Positions 33,236 to 42,458 of a DNA stretch of 44,170 bases are shown piece by piece. Positions within the stretch are counted from its first letter, which is position 1. Each line of letters opens with the position of its first letter. The position numbers and the translations under genes were made by a program. Below the pieces are notes generated by a model. It was given only the letters and a program-made list of their open reading frames with translations. It made no database searches and was not told the origin of the DNA. The DNA lies in the NCBI GenBank assembly GCA_945897725.1, contig CAMDFR010000020.1:1-44170 (forward strand), written 5' to 3'. Source of the stretch: Chitinophaga pinensis. GTDB lineage: Bacteria; Bacteroidota; Bacteroidia; Chitinophagales; CAMDFR01.

Positions 33236-34291
33236 ATGAAAGCATTTATTATTTCAAGTCTGCTATTGTTATCCCTTTTTGGATTCGCACAAAAAAATTC
33301 TTATACGCTTCATAAGGTAGAAAAAGGACAAACGCTTTATGGTATCGCCAAGTTATATAGCAAAAGTATCGAAGAAATCAAAAAAATAAATGCTGAGGTC
33401 AATTTCAATGCACTTAAATATGGACAGCAGATTAAAATACCATCCTCCTCAAACCCAATCAATCCAAACACCACTCCACCAGCGACATCAACAAACGGAA
33501 AAACGCCCTTATATAACCTCACCCATATTGTAAAAAGCGGCGAATCTGCTTACAGTATCGCTAAGATGTATGCTATTTCAATCGATTTGCTTATCCAAAC
33601 AAATAAGCTTTCAAACACAAATGTACAAATAGGCCAATCGCTTGTTATTCCTGGATCATCTGGGACTACAACTATTTTGAAACAAGCAGAACCTAGCAAT
33701 ACCACACAAAAAACAATCACGAATGACTCTCATTCTTCTGAACAAACCAAGAGTGTGATTACCACTAAAAAAAATGAAGAAGACATTGATATCACTGACC
33801 CTACAATAAATAATTTAGGAACTTCTTCCGCTCCTACTAAGACCGTCACAAAAGAAACTGTTAGCAAAAGTGATAACAGCAGTCTAGATGTAAAAAATGA
33901 TATTGCCAAAAGCAATACTGACTATAAATCTGAATCTGAAGCATATAATTTTGGTTTAATCAACAATAAACCCTTGGCAGAACAATTCAGTAGCTATACC
34001 GGCAATGCATCACTCGTAAAAAAAACCATCAAAGGGGTGGCTTCATACATGAAAGATGCAAGCGATACACCAAGCTATATTGCTATGTATAACGCAAGTC
34101 CTATAGGCTCTGTGGTAAAAGTTAAAAACTTGATGAATGGACATGTCATTTATGTAAAAGTGGTTGGAAAATTACCCGACTTAGATAAAAATAAAGACTT
34201 AAATATTAAAGTATCTGAAGCAGCAGCCAAAGCACTTGGAGTAGTGGATGAAAAATTTCTAAATGAGATTGAATATTTTATCACAAAATAA
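33236..34291 (+). CDS. LysM-repeat protein with C-terminal RlpA-like double-psi beta-barrel
   Basis: This 351-residue secreted protein has a signal peptide (KAFIISSLLLLSLFGFAQ). Two LysM modules follow (about 22-68, KVEKGQTLYGIAKLYSKSIE; and about 98-142, VKSGESAYSIAKMYAISID), which bind peptidoglycan. A long Ser/Thr/Asn/Lys linker (about 143-240) leads to a C-terminal domain with IKGVASYM, NASPIGSVVKVKNLMNGHVIYVKVVG and VSEAAAKALGV, the pattern of RlpA-like DPBB proteins. The DPBB part may act on or bind septal peptidoglycan; catalytic residues cannot be judged by eye. GNAT and aspartokinase genes follow closely. Confidence 0.85.
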   Translation: MKAFIISSLLLLSLFGFAQKNSYTLHKVEKGQTLYGIAKLYSKSIEEIKKINAEVNFNALKYGQQIKIPSSSNPINPNTTPPATSTNGKTPLYNLTHIVKSGESAYSIAKMYAISIDLLIQTNKLSNTNVQIGQSLVIPGSSGTTTILKQAEPSNTTQKTITNDSHSSEQTKSVITTKKNEEDIDITDPTINNLGTSSAPTKTVTKETVSKSDNSSLDVKNDIAKSNTDYKSESEAYNFGLINNKPLAEQFSSYTGNASLVKKTIKGVASYMKDASDTPSYIAMYNASPIGSVVKVKNLMNGHVIYVKVVGKLPDLDKNKDLNIKVSEAAAKALGVVDEKFLNEIEYFITK

Positions 34292-34302
34292 AAATCGAAA
34301 AT

Positions 34303-34755
34303 ATGCCAGTTACTGTTAGAAATGGTACCGCAGATGACATGAAAAATGTTCATACGCTAGTCATGCAACTCGCTATTTTTGAAAAAGCCCCGGAAGAGGT
34401 GATAACAGACGTAGAAACCTTGCAAAAAGATGGATACGGAGAACGAGATAACTTCAGAACGCTTATCGCTGAGGATGAAAATAAACAAGTGATCGGTATA
34501 TGTCTCTACTATATTGCTTACTCTAGTTGGAAGGGAAGAATACTTTTTCTAGATGACATTGTTATAGATGAACCATACAGAAGTCAGGGGGTTGGTACAC
34601 TCCTAATGAATGCCCTTTTTAATATTTGCAAAGAAGAACATATCAAACAAATGAGATGGCAGGTATTAGATTGGAATGAACCTGCAATAAAGTTCTATGA
34701 AAAATTAGGTGCTTTTATTGACAAAGATTGGTACACTTGCAAAATGAATTTTTAA
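34303..34755 (+). CDS. GNAT-family N-acetyltransferase (diamine acetyltransferase-like)
   Basis: This 150-residue protein has the acetyl-CoA pyrophosphate loop YRSQGVGTLLMNAL. The flanking YYIAYSSWKGRILFLDDIVIDE and VLDWNEPAIKFYEKLGA are characteristic of the spermidine/spermine N1-acetyltransferase subgroup. It lies 11 bp after the LysM gene and 6 bp before aspartokinase. The substrate is predicted as a polyamine or similar amine by resemblance only. Confidence 0.87.
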   Translation: MPVTVRNGTADDMKNVHTLVMQLAIFEKAPEEVITDVETLQKDGYGERDNFRTLIAEDENKQVIGICLYYIAYSSWKGRILFLDDIVIDEPYRSQGVGTLLMNALFNICKEEHIKQMRWQVLDWNEPAIKFYEKLGAFIDKDWYTCKMNF

Positions 34756-34761
34756 CATAAT

Positions 34762-36036
34762 ATGCAAATATTCAAATTTGGAGGAGCTTCTGTGAGGGAT
34801 GCTCAAAATATTGAAAACGTTGGCAAGATTTTAAAAACTTTTGATGGCATCGAAAAAATAGTGGTCATTTCTGCCATTGGGAAAACAACCAATCATCTTG
34901 AAAACGCTATCAACCTCTACGTCAATCATGATGATGCATATATCCAAAAGTTAAGCGAAGTCTATCAAACACATGTCGCTATCGCTCAAGAGTTGGGCAT
35001 TGCTGAATCAGATGAGTTATATACTCATTTTGAAAGTCTTCTGAATAAAACATTGCGTTTTTTAGCAGACAATAAAAACCCAAATTACACCTTTGTGTAT
35101 GACCAAGTTGTACCCATGGGTGAGTTGTTCTCCACCAGTCTCATGAATGCTTATCTAAACAGTTCGGGTATTCCTTCTCTCTGGTTGGATGCTAGAGCAA
35201 TTATTTCTACAAATTCGAATTTCACAGAGGCTAAAGTAGATTTTGAATTAACACAACCGAAAATTATAGCGGCAATTGATCCTCTTCTTTTGAAGAATCA
35301 TTTATATGTCACACAGGGTTTCATTGGTAAGAATGAAGAAGGCGATTCCACCACACTTGGCAGAGAAGGAAGTGATTATACAGCTTCAGTGCTTGCCTAC
35401 TGTTTAGATGCAGAAAAAGTGGTTATATGGAAGGATGTTCCAGCTGTCTTAAATGCCGATCCCAGATTGTTCACAGACACTATTAAGTTAGAAAAATTGT
35501 CCTACAGGGAGGCGATAGAAATGACCTATTATGGGGCACAGGTGATTCATCCAAAAACAATCAAACCACTACAGAATAAAAATATTCCCCTTCAGGTGCG
35601 CTCCTTCTTAGACTTGAATGAAGCAGGTACATGGATAGGTAATTCCGAAGATCAAAAAACGATCATCTATCCGCCCATCATCGTTTACAAAACAAATCAA
35701 GCCTTGATATCTATTGCTGTTAAAGACTTTTCGTTTGTAACTGAAGATAATATGAGTATTATTTGTCAGTGCTTCAGCCACCATGGAATGCGCATGAATA
35801 TGACCCATAGTGGGGCCATTAGTTTTAGTGTATGTACGGAATACAAAGAAGAAAGAACGAAAGCGCTGATTATAGATTTGAAGAAAGATTTTGAGGTAAA
35901 ATACAATACCAATTTGGAAATGCTTACCATTAGACATTATACAGAAGAAAAGATCAAAGCGCTCACTGAAGGCAAAGAAATTTTACTTCAAGAAAAAACG
36001 AGGAGTACCATACAAATCCTCATGCGCAAAAAATAA
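34762..36036 (+). CDS. lysC: Aspartate kinase
   Basis: This 424-residue monofunctional aspartokinase phosphorylates aspartate at the entry to lysine/threonine/methionine synthesis. The N-terminal IFKFGGASVRDAQNI, the substrate loop TTLGREGSDYTAS, and KDVPAVLNADPR are intact. A C-terminal ACT region (SIAVKDFSFVTEDNMSIICQ) provides allosteric control. It ends 1 bp from the convergent Nudix gene. The symbol follows family use; other aspartokinase isozymes may exist in the genome. Confidence 0.92.
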   Translation: MQIFKFGGASVRDAQNIENVGKILKTFDGIEKIVVISAIGKTTNHLENAINLYVNHDDAYIQKLSEVYQTHVAIAQELGIAESDELYTHFESLLNKTLRFLADNKNPNYTFVYDQVVPMGELFSTSLMNAYLNSSGIPSLWLDARAIISTNSNFTEAKVDFELTQPKIIAAIDPLLLKNHLYVTQGFIGKNEEGDSTTLGREGSDYTASVLAYCLDAEKVVIWKDVPAVLNADPRLFTDTIKLEKLSYREAIEMTYYGAQVIHPKTIKPLQNKNIPLQVRSFLDLNEAGTWIGNSEDQKTIIYPPIIVYKTNQALISIAVKDFSFVTEDNMSIICQCFSHHGMRMNMTHSGAISFSVCTEYKEERTKALIIDLKKDFEVKYNTNLEMLTIRHYTEEKIKALTEGKEILLQEKTRSTIQILMRKK

Positions 36037-36037
36037 A

Positions 36038-36664
36038 TTACTCCAAAAGCAATTGTTCAAATTCGCTGAGCATTACCGCAGTAGCACCCCAGATGATGTG
36101 CTGATTGATGACATAGGCCGGTACTTTCAAGCTCATTCCAGTTTTCATTTGGATCTCAACATCCTTTTTATTCATGGGATCAAATAGCACTGGCAATGAT
36201 AGTTCAAGTATGGATGCTACCTCACTTTCTTGCTTTACAAAAGAAGGTGCCTCTTTTAGATAAGCAAGCACTGGAGTGACTAAGAAATTGCTTGGAGGAA
36301 TATACACCTCTGATAAGGTGGTGATGATATCTAGTGGGGTTAAGGCAATACCAACTTCTTCATCACATTCACGTATGGCTGTTTCTATCATACTCTCATT
36401 TTGTTCATGTCTACCACCAGGAAAACTTATTTGACCACTATGAACGCCATCATATTGATGTCGCTGCGTTAACACCACATGTGTGCTTTGTTCTTTCTCA
36501 TACAATAAAATCATCACTGCACTTAACTTGGGATTTTTCTTTTGTATGACTTCGAGATCGGGCTTTTCACGGTAAGGCGGTGCCATGAGTTTTTGAGTCT
36601 CCCAAGCACCTAATCCATTTTTTAAATTACGATGTAAGCGGTTTAAAACTTCTTCTATTCGCAT
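36038..36664 (-). CDS. Nudix hydrolase, CoA pyrophosphatase type
   Basis: This 208-residue protein carries the Nudix box GRHEQNESMIETAIRECDEE, extended by VGI, with all catalytic acids. The preceding VVLTQRHQYDGVHSGQISFPGG is the UPF0035/NUDT7 signature of coenzyme-A diphosphatases. The predicted reaction is hydrolysis of CoA and its derivatives to 4'-phosphopantetheine and 3',5'-ADP. ATG at 36664 is preferred over a TTG at 36682. Confidence 0.88.
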   Translation of the reverse strand: MRIEEVLNRLHRNLKNGLGAWETQKLMAPPYREKPDLEVIQKKNPKLSAVMILLYEKEQSTHVVLTQRHQYDGVHSGQISFPGGRHEQNESMIETAIRECDEEVGIALTPLDIITTLSEVYIPPSNFLVTPVLAYLKEAPSFVKQESEVASILELSLPVLFDPMNKKDVEIQMKTGMSLKVPAYVINQHIIWGATAVMLSEFEQLLLE

Positions 36665-36834
36665 GGTCAAAGATAATTTCAAATGAAGTAAGTTGTTTCC
36701 ATTCGCACTATTTAAAATCAGGAGAACTCAACAAGAGCACAACATTTTATAGAAAAAACAATTAACGGAATAGAGACAAGCCTATAGAATTCATTTGGAT
36801 AGAAGACTAAATAGATGGATGTCTCTATTTTTTG

Positions 36835-36866
36835 TTGACGAACTCCCCTCTTTTGGATTAAATTTG
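36835..36866 (+). promoter_or_regulatory. Canonical Bacteroidota promoter before the coiled-coil gene
   Basis: TTG at 36835-36837 and TAAATTTG at 36859-36866 are separated by 21 bp, a good match to the TTG-N(19-23)-TAnnTTTG arrangement of the phylum. The leader would be about 24 nt before the ATG at 36897. This is the best promoter match in the window. Confidence 0.6.
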
Positions 36867-36896
36867 CCATCAAATCATTAGAAGAAGGTCAAAAAG

Positions 36897-37907
36897 ATGG
36901 AAGAAAGATTTGTTACTTGGGGTACATTTAAAGAAAAGCAGAAAGTACTCATTGCATTAGAACTAAAAAAAGAAAATTATAAGGTAGATATTTTCACCTT
37001 CGACGAAAGCATCGCAAACAAAACATTTGTCGACGATATGATGAATGCTTGGGCGAAAGGTGGAGCACTCGTTTTCCCAGAAGGTACCTTAAAAATTGAA
37101 AGACCTTTGAGCGAAGATTCCTTATTGCCAGACGATTTGAGAGTAGAAAAAACAGGAAAGATAAGAAACCTTCAAAACGAATGGGCCTATTTACTACTTA
37201 CCGAAAAATTGGTTGAATCTATTGTTGAAGAAATAAAAGACATCAAAGAAAAAGTATTTAACAGCAGTACTTATATCAAAGATACTTTTGAACAAACAAA
37301 AAACATTTGGGAAAAAATATTGGATCATCGTCGCGAACGAAATATCAATAACGATAAAGTAAATGAACTAAAAGCGGAGGTGAATGCCATCTTCGATCGT
37401 TTGAAAGAATTACGCAACGAAGAAAACAAAAAATTTGGAGATCAAGCGGAGTTGATATCAAACACACTGAAAGCTAAAATTGCTGAGGCTATTGAAGCCA
37501 TCAATAAAAATGGTTCTGCTAAAGAGCTTTTTGAACAATTGAAGGAATTGAGGACAGATATCAATAAACTTACCTTAAGAAAGCCAAGTAGAGAAGACCT
37601 GCATAAGTATCTAGATGAAGCCTTTGACTTACTAAAGAATAGAAGAAATATCAGAGATACAAAAGTGAATGATAAGCGCATTCATGATTTGACAGAAATT
37701 ATTCATAAGTTGGAAAAATCATTGGACTTTGACAAGAAAGATCTAGATTTTAATAAGCGAAAAACCAATGATAAAAATGTGAATCAATTGGAGGCCAAAC
37801 TAAGAGAGGCCAAGATAAAAATGCTCGAAGAAAAAGTCAATTCCAAAGCTGAAAAATTGCTAGATGTTAAAAATACCTTGCAAGAAGTATTAGACAAAAA
37901 CAAATAA
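36897..37907 (+). CDS. Cytoplasmic coiled-coil protein of unknown function
   Basis: This 336-residue protein has no signal peptide. The N-terminal ~110 residues look globular (RFVTWGTFKEKQKVLIALEL, WAKGGALVFPEG). From about 110 to the end it is highly charged helix with heptad-like Leu/Ile spacing. Two similar segments are visible, ILDHRRERNINNDKVNELK and LLKNRRNIRDTKVNDKRI, suggesting an internal duplication of a ~100-residue helical unit. I do not recognise the family; a DUF349-like helical fold was considered but not supported. It has a strong promoter, so it is probably well expressed. Confidence 0.72.
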   Translation: MEERFVTWGTFKEKQKVLIALELKKENYKVDIFTFDESIANKTFVDDMMNAWAKGGALVFPEGTLKIERPLSEDSLLPDDLRVEKTGKIRNLQNEWAYLLLTEKLVESIVEEIKDIKEKVFNSSTYIKDTFEQTKNIWEKILDHRRERNINNDKVNELKAEVNAIFDRLKELRNEENKKFGDQAELISNTLKAKIAEAIEAINKNGSAKELFEQLKELRTDINKLTLRKPSREDLHKYLDEAFDLLKNRRNIRDTKVNDKRIHDLTEIIHKLEKSLDFDKKDLDFNKRKTNDKNVNQLEAKLREAKIKMLEEKVNSKAEKLLDVKNTLQEVLDKNK

Positions 37908-37977
37908 TCATTTCCTCAGTCCATTCCATTGAATCACCATCTTTACACTTTCAGCACTAGCGTTTTTTTGCGATAGG

Positions 37978-38027
37978 GATAGAAGCGAATATCCTTTTTT
38001 GCATAAAAAAGATAGCAGCGTATAGCC
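37978..38027. repeat. Direct-repeat/hairpin intergenic element
   Basis: Two 17-bp direct repeats, GATAGAAGCGAATATCC (37978-37994) and GATAGCAGCGTATAGCC (38011-38027), match at 14 of 17 positions. They flank a perfect hairpin, CTTTTTT-gcat-AAAAAAG (37994-38011). The surrounding 310-bp gap (37908-38217) holds no other recognisable gene apart from the 19-codon extension described next. I recall similar AGCG-ATA elements scattered in Bacteroidota intergenic DNA. Confidence 0.7.
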
Positions 38028-38154
38028 CGATGGCGGTGACCAAAGTATGCCAAACAGCACAAAATCGCCTAGCCAATCGCCAAAAGAATAGAATTAAAAA
38101 TAAGAAATCAATCAATACATAATCAGTTACTTATAAAAGTTAAAAAGACAAGAG

Positions 38155-38214
38155 ATGGAGATTATTTGTAATCAAATAGCAGAACGATTATCTTTAACCA
38201 AAGAAAGCGTTTAA
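38155..38214 (+). other. Nineteen-codon in-frame extension ending in TAA just before the acyltransferase
   Basis: An ATG at 38155 is in the same frame as the acyltransferase and reads MEIICNQIAERLSLTKESV before TAA at 38212. ACT and the GTG at 38218 follow. The sequence is amphipathic and would continue smoothly into TVQEILKTTL if the TAA were a sense codon. It may be the original N-terminus cut off by a nonsense change, a leader peptide, or chance. Confidence 0.4.
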
Positions 38215-38217
38215 ACT

Positions 38218-39906
38218 GTGCAAGAAATTTTAAAGACAACCTTAGCCCCCATCATTCCGGACATTACAGAATGGCCCATCTATAAGTTGAGTGCTGATAA
38301 AGAAGCTTTTCTAAGTGAGATTAAAGAATTAACGATTCTTAAAATTAGATCTAAAATACATACTGAAAAAGAATTGAACGATATGCTTGGAAAGGTATTG
38401 TATTCGGAAAGAATTCGACTGACACAAAAAGCTTGGAAAGCAGATCCATCTGACGAGAGGGAATTTTGGGCGACCATCAAAAATGAATTATTGAATATTG
38501 AAGCCAGCGAACTACAAGGCGAAATCACTGCGGACTCTCCGAACTTAAAAATAGTACATCAAATCATTGATAGATACCTAGCAGAAATTGTTGGAAACTT
38601 CAAACCTGGCATGTACAATTTCGCAAGAAAATCGATCAATGTGTTGGTGTCTAAAATTTTGAATGCAGCCCCTGGCAATAGATTTAGATTTTGGAAAACG
38701 CAAAAGACCATTGGCGAAAAATTGATTATTACAGGGGAGCTAGAAAAAATTCGAAGACTTGGAAAAGAGGCTACCATTGTATTAGTACCTACGCATTTCA
38801 GCAACCTCGATTCGATCATCATGGGCTATATTATAGATAGAATAGGGCTTCCAGCGGTCACCTATGGCGCTGGATTAAACTTATTCAGCATCAAATTACT
38901 GAGCTATTTTATGAGTAATTTGGGTGCCTTTAAGGTCGATAGACGGAAAAAAAATAGCATCTACTTAGAGTTAATCAAAAACTACTCTACTGTGTCTTTG
39001 CAAAGAGGAGCGAATGGCTTGTTTTTTCCTGGGGGCACTCGATCTCGTTCGGGCAATCTTGAAAAAAACTTGAAGCTTGGCTTACTTGGAACCACCGTAG
39101 AGGCTCAAAGAAATTTGATTGAACACCAAGTAGATGGTGCTTATAAAAAGATTTATATTCTTCCGGTGGTACTCAATTACCACTTCGTACTAGAAGCCTC
39201 TGGTTTAATTGAAGATTATCTTAAGTCGACTGGCAAGGATAAATATATTCGCGAAAATGATGCCTATTCTACCTCTTATAAAATAGTGAAATTTATTACC
39301 AAATTTTTATTCGCCAATTCAGAGATGGTTATCTCCCTGGGACCTTTGCTTGATGTGATTGGAAATGAGGTGGATGATGAGGGCGTAAGCATTGATCATC
39401 TGGGACGAAAGGTAGATTTAAAAGAATACTTCACCCTGAATGGAAATTTTAAAACAGACATACAAAGAGAAAACGAATACACGAGAATGCTTGAGAGAAG
39501 TATCGTTGAAAAATATTATACCCACAACACGCTTCTAAGCTCTGATTTGATCGCTTATGTGGGCTTTGTTAAAATGAAAAATAGATTCCCGCATCTCGAC
39601 CTCTATGCCTTTTTAAGATTGCCCGAAGAAGATACAGAAATCCCCTATGATGCATTTGAAAAAGCAGTTGACAATGTAAAAGAAAAATTTATTGAACTGA
39701 ATAAAAATGGAAAGATCTTACTGAGCGAAGAAATCAAACTTCCTACCAAACAATTGATAGAGCATGGTCTTGCGAACATGGGGGTCTATCACCACAAATC
39801 TGTTCTAAAAATTAGTGAAAGTGGCAATGTGATATCAGAAGACAAAAAATTACTTTTTTATTATCATAACCGAGCTGATGGTTATCAGTTAGAGAAGTAT
39901 GTTTGA
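38218..39906 (+). CDS. Glycerol-3-phosphate acyltransferase-like protein (PlsB-type)
   Basis: This 562-residue membrane-associated acyltransferase has the HX4D motif as HFSNLD near residue 198 and a second block YGAGLNLFSIKLLSYFMSNLG. The glycerol-phosphate binding region is LFFPGGTRSRSG (about 276), with Gly where many acyltransferases have Glu (FPEGTRSR). It would acylate glycerol-3-phosphate or lysophosphatidate. The directly overlapping gpsA (8 bp) supplies glycerol-3-phosphate, which supports the PlsB assignment. The annotated start is GTG; an in-frame ATG 21 codons upstream is separated by one TAA. Confidence 0.8.
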   Translation: MQEILKTTLAPIIPDITEWPIYKLSADKEAFLSEIKELTILKIRSKIHTEKELNDMLGKVLYSERIRLTQKAWKADPSDEREFWATIKNELLNIEASELQGEITADSPNLKIVHQIIDRYLAEIVGNFKPGMYNFARKSINVLVSKILNAAPGNRFRFWKTQKTIGEKLIITGELEKIRRLGKEATIVLVPTHFSNLDSIIMGYIIDRIGLPAVTYGAGLNLFSIKLLSYFMSNLGAFKVDRRKKNSIYLELIKNYSTVSLQRGANGLFFPGGTRSRSGNLEKNLKLGLLGTTVEAQRNLIEHQVDGAYKKIYILPVVLNYHFVLEASGLIEDYLKSTGKDKYIRENDAYSTSYKIVKFITKFLFANSEMVISLGPLLDVIGNEVDDEGVSIDHLGRKVDLKEYFTLNGNFKTDIQRENEYTRMLERSIVEKYYTHNTLLSSDLIAYVGFVKMKNRFPHLDLYAFLRLPEEDTEIPYDAFEKAVDNVKEKFIELNKNGKILLSEEIKLPTKQLIEHGLANMGVYHHKSVLKISESGNVISEDKKLLFYYHNRADGYQLEKYV

Positions 39907-40945
39907 GCATTCTAAAAAGATTGGAGTGATCGGTGCTGGCAGCTTCGGAATGGCTATTGCCAATTTACTGGCAGAAAAAAACCAAGTACTGCTCTTTGCC
40001 AGAACCCCTGAAAAGCTTTTGAAACTAGAAGCAGATAAAGCGAATAAGAACCAAGCGATTCACGAAAATATTTTTTTCGCTAGCACCCTCAAAGACATTG
40101 GGGAAAACTGTGATTTAATTTTCCCTGTTGTGCCCTCTGCAAGATTCAGAGAAATGATGGTCAATCTATCGCCTTTTCTCCATCCAGGTCATATTCTCAT
40201 TCACGCCACCAAAGGATTTGATGTGGATGTAGATCTAGAAAATTTTTACACCATTTCTCGAAGCAATATCAAAACAATGAGCGAGGTGATTCGTGAAGAA
40301 ACCAGCGTGGTGCGTATTGGCTGTTTGGCAGGTCCAAATTTAGCTAGCGAAATCAAGGAAGGGAAGCCTGCAGCTACTGTCATCGCTTCTAAATTTGATG
40401 AAGTCATTGAGCTGGGTCAAAAAACGATTCGGAGTGTTCGATTTCAGACCTATGGCAGCAATGATATCTTTGGTATTGAATTGGCCGGGGTGCTTAAAAA
40501 TTATATCGCTATAGCCACAGGAGCTATCACTGGATTGAACCTTGGAGAGAATGCAAGAGCCTTGCTCATCACCAGAGGCATGGCAGAGATGATTTATATA
40601 GGACGAGCATTAGGAGCCACCTCAGAAGCTTTCCTTGGTATGGCGGGCATTGGTGACCTTATTGCCACCTGCTCCTCTCCTAGCAGTAGAAATTTTAGTG
40701 TTGGCTTGCGACTTTCCAAAGGCGAAAAATTAGCAGACATCACTAAAAGCATGAACGAAGTAGCGGAAGGCATTAGAACCATACAAATTGTAAAAGCACT
40801 CTCAGAATATTATCAAATCACCGCCCCTATTGTGCATGTGATGTATAGGGTGATGTACGAAAACCTTCCCTTAGAAAAAGGAATTAAATTTCTAATGCGC
40901 TATCCTGCGTATATTGATGCCGAATACATGAAAAATGAAAGCTAA
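39899..40945 (+). CDS. gpsA: Glycerol-3-phosphate dehydrogenase [NAD(P)+]
   Basis: This 348-residue enzyme reduces dihydroxyacetone phosphate to glycerol-3-phosphate for phospholipid synthesis. The Rossmann motif IGAGSFGMAIANLLAE is at the N-terminus. The family motif CLAGPNLASEI and catalytic region ELAGVLKNYIAIATGAITGL and TRGMAEM are present. Its ATG lies in the last codons of the acyltransferase (8-bp overlap). Confidence 0.93.
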   Translation: MFEHSKKIGVIGAGSFGMAIANLLAEKNQVLLFARTPEKLLKLEADKANKNQAIHENIFFASTLKDIGENCDLIFPVVPSARFREMMVNLSPFLHPGHILIHATKGFDVDVDLENFYTISRSNIKTMSEVIREETSVVRIGCLAGPNLASEIKEGKPAATVIASKFDEVIELGQKTIRSVRFQTYGSNDIFGIELAGVLKNYIAIATGAITGLNLGENARALLITRGMAEMIYIGRALGATSEAFLGMAGIGDLIATCSSPSSRNFSVGLRLSKGEKLADITKSMNEVAEGIRTIQIVKALSEYYQITAPIVHVMYRVMYENLPLEKGIKFLMRYPAYIDAEYMKNES

Positions 40946-40999
40946 ATGCATAGCTGCCTTCCAAGGCATAAATTTTATCACTACAAACTAAAGAGATAT

Positions 41000-42406
41000 A
41001 TGAAAATAGGATTTTTTGGAGCAGCCAAAGAGGTTACTGGCTCAAAACACTTGATATACCTAAACAATGGACAAAATTTTTTATTAGATTGTGGTATGTT
41101 TCAAGGCAGCGGCGATGAGATAGATGCATGGAATAATAACTTTGGATTCAATGCTCGTGACGTCCATTTTATGATCCTTTCGCATGCGCATATCGACCAC
41201 AGTGGTTTGATTCCAAAGTTGGTTAAAGAAGGCTTTCATGGGGCTATTTATACCACACCAGCCACCAAAGATTTATGCGAAATTATGTTGGAAGACAGCG
41301 CGCGGATACAAGAAGGCGATGTCAAATACATCAACAAAAAAAGAGAACTAGAGGGATTGCCCCTTTTGAAACCTTTGTATGAACTAGAGGATGTAGAGGC
41401 TGCTATCAAATTGTTCAAAACAGTTCCGTATAATCAATTGTATCAAATCAATGAAAATGTAAGCCTCAAGTTTATCGACAATGGACATATCTTAGGAAGC
41501 GCCTCTGTTAACCTCTTGATCACCGAAGAGCACAAATTGACAAGATTAACTTTCACGGGCGACATCGGAAGGTATAATAATAAAATTTTGGAAACGCCAA
41601 AAGCCTTTCCGCAGGCTGATTATATCATTTGTGAATCAACCTATGGCGACAAGATTCATGATCCAGACCCTAATCTAAAATACAAACTTTTAGAAATCAT
41701 CAGAGAAACTTGTGTCAATAGAAAAGGTAAGTTAATTATTCCCGCATTTAGCATCGGTAGAACCCAAGAAGTCTTATCTGCCTTAAACGATTTGGAGTAT
41801 GAACACAAACTACCTCCTATCAAAACTTATGTAGATAGTCCGCTCTCTGAGAAAGCGACAAAAGTAGTTTTTAATCATCCAGAATGCTTCAACGAGCGGA
41901 TGAAACAATTTATGAAAGAGGATAAAGATCCATTCAAATTTGATGGACTTACCTTCATTCAGAATAAAAAAGAATCTCAAGCATTGAATGACCGAGAAGA
42001 AGCATGTATCATCATTTCAGCAAGTGGCATGGCCGAAGCAGGCAGGGTTAAACATCATATTCTTCACGCCATAGGAAGCTCTAAAAATGCGATCTTATTT
42101 GTGGGCTATTGCTCGCCATATAGTCTTGGTGGAAGACTTATCAATGGTGCTCGAGAGGTAAAAATTTTTGGAACCATGTTTCATGTACATGCCAGAGTAA
42201 AAAAATTAAATGGCTTCTCAGCGCATGGCGACTATACGGAAATGATTCGCTTTTTGTCCTCACAAAATGCCGCAGCAGTGAAAAATATTTTCTTAGTGCA
42301 TGGCGACGAAGATGTGATGCATGTATACCAAAACCACCTGTCAGACGCAGGTTTCAACAAAACCTATATCCCTTCCTACAAGGAAATCATTAGCATAGTG
42401 GACTAA
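41000..42406 (+). CDS. Metallo-beta-lactamase/beta-CASP RNA-processing nuclease
   Basis: This 468-residue protein has the MBL zinc motif SHAHIDHSG (HxHxDH) and FTGDIG. Its C-terminal beta-CASP region has SASGMAEAGRVKHH, and the final Zn ligand region is NGFSAHGDY. This is the Ysh1/CPSF73-like bacterial family, predicted to cleave RNA. ATG at 41000 (MKIGFFGAAKEVTGSKH) is the expected start of the fold; a frame-open ATG at 40946 would add 18 atypical residues. It follows gpsA with a 54-bp gap. Confidence 0.88.
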   Translation: MKIGFFGAAKEVTGSKHLIYLNNGQNFLLDCGMFQGSGDEIDAWNNNFGFNARDVHFMILSHAHIDHSGLIPKLVKEGFHGAIYTTPATKDLCEIMLEDSARIQEGDVKYINKKRELEGLPLLKPLYELEDVEAAIKLFKTVPYNQLYQINENVSLKFIDNGHILGSASVNLLITEEHKLTRLTFTGDIGRYNNKILETPKAFPQADYIICESTYGDKIHDPDPNLKYKLLEIIRETCVNRKGKLIIPAFSIGRTQEVLSALNDLEYEHKLPPIKTYVDSPLSEKATKVVFNHPECFNERMKQFMKEDKDPFKFDGLTFIQNKKESQALNDREEACIIISASGMAEAGRVKHHILHAIGSSKNAILFVGYCSPYSLGGRLINGAREVKIFGTMFHVHARVKKLNGFSAHGDYTEMIRFLSSQNAAAVKNIFLVHGDEDVMHVYQNHLSDAGFNKTYIPSYKEIISIVD

Positions 42407-42458
42407 ATATTTCTTGGAGCAGTGCAAAACTCCAAATCATTTGAAAATATTTATTTGG

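Noticed and set aside
40946..40999. Eighteen-residue N-terminal extension of the beta-CASP nuclease
   Set aside because: The MBL fold of this family starts at MKIGFFGAAKEV; the extension is unlike family members.
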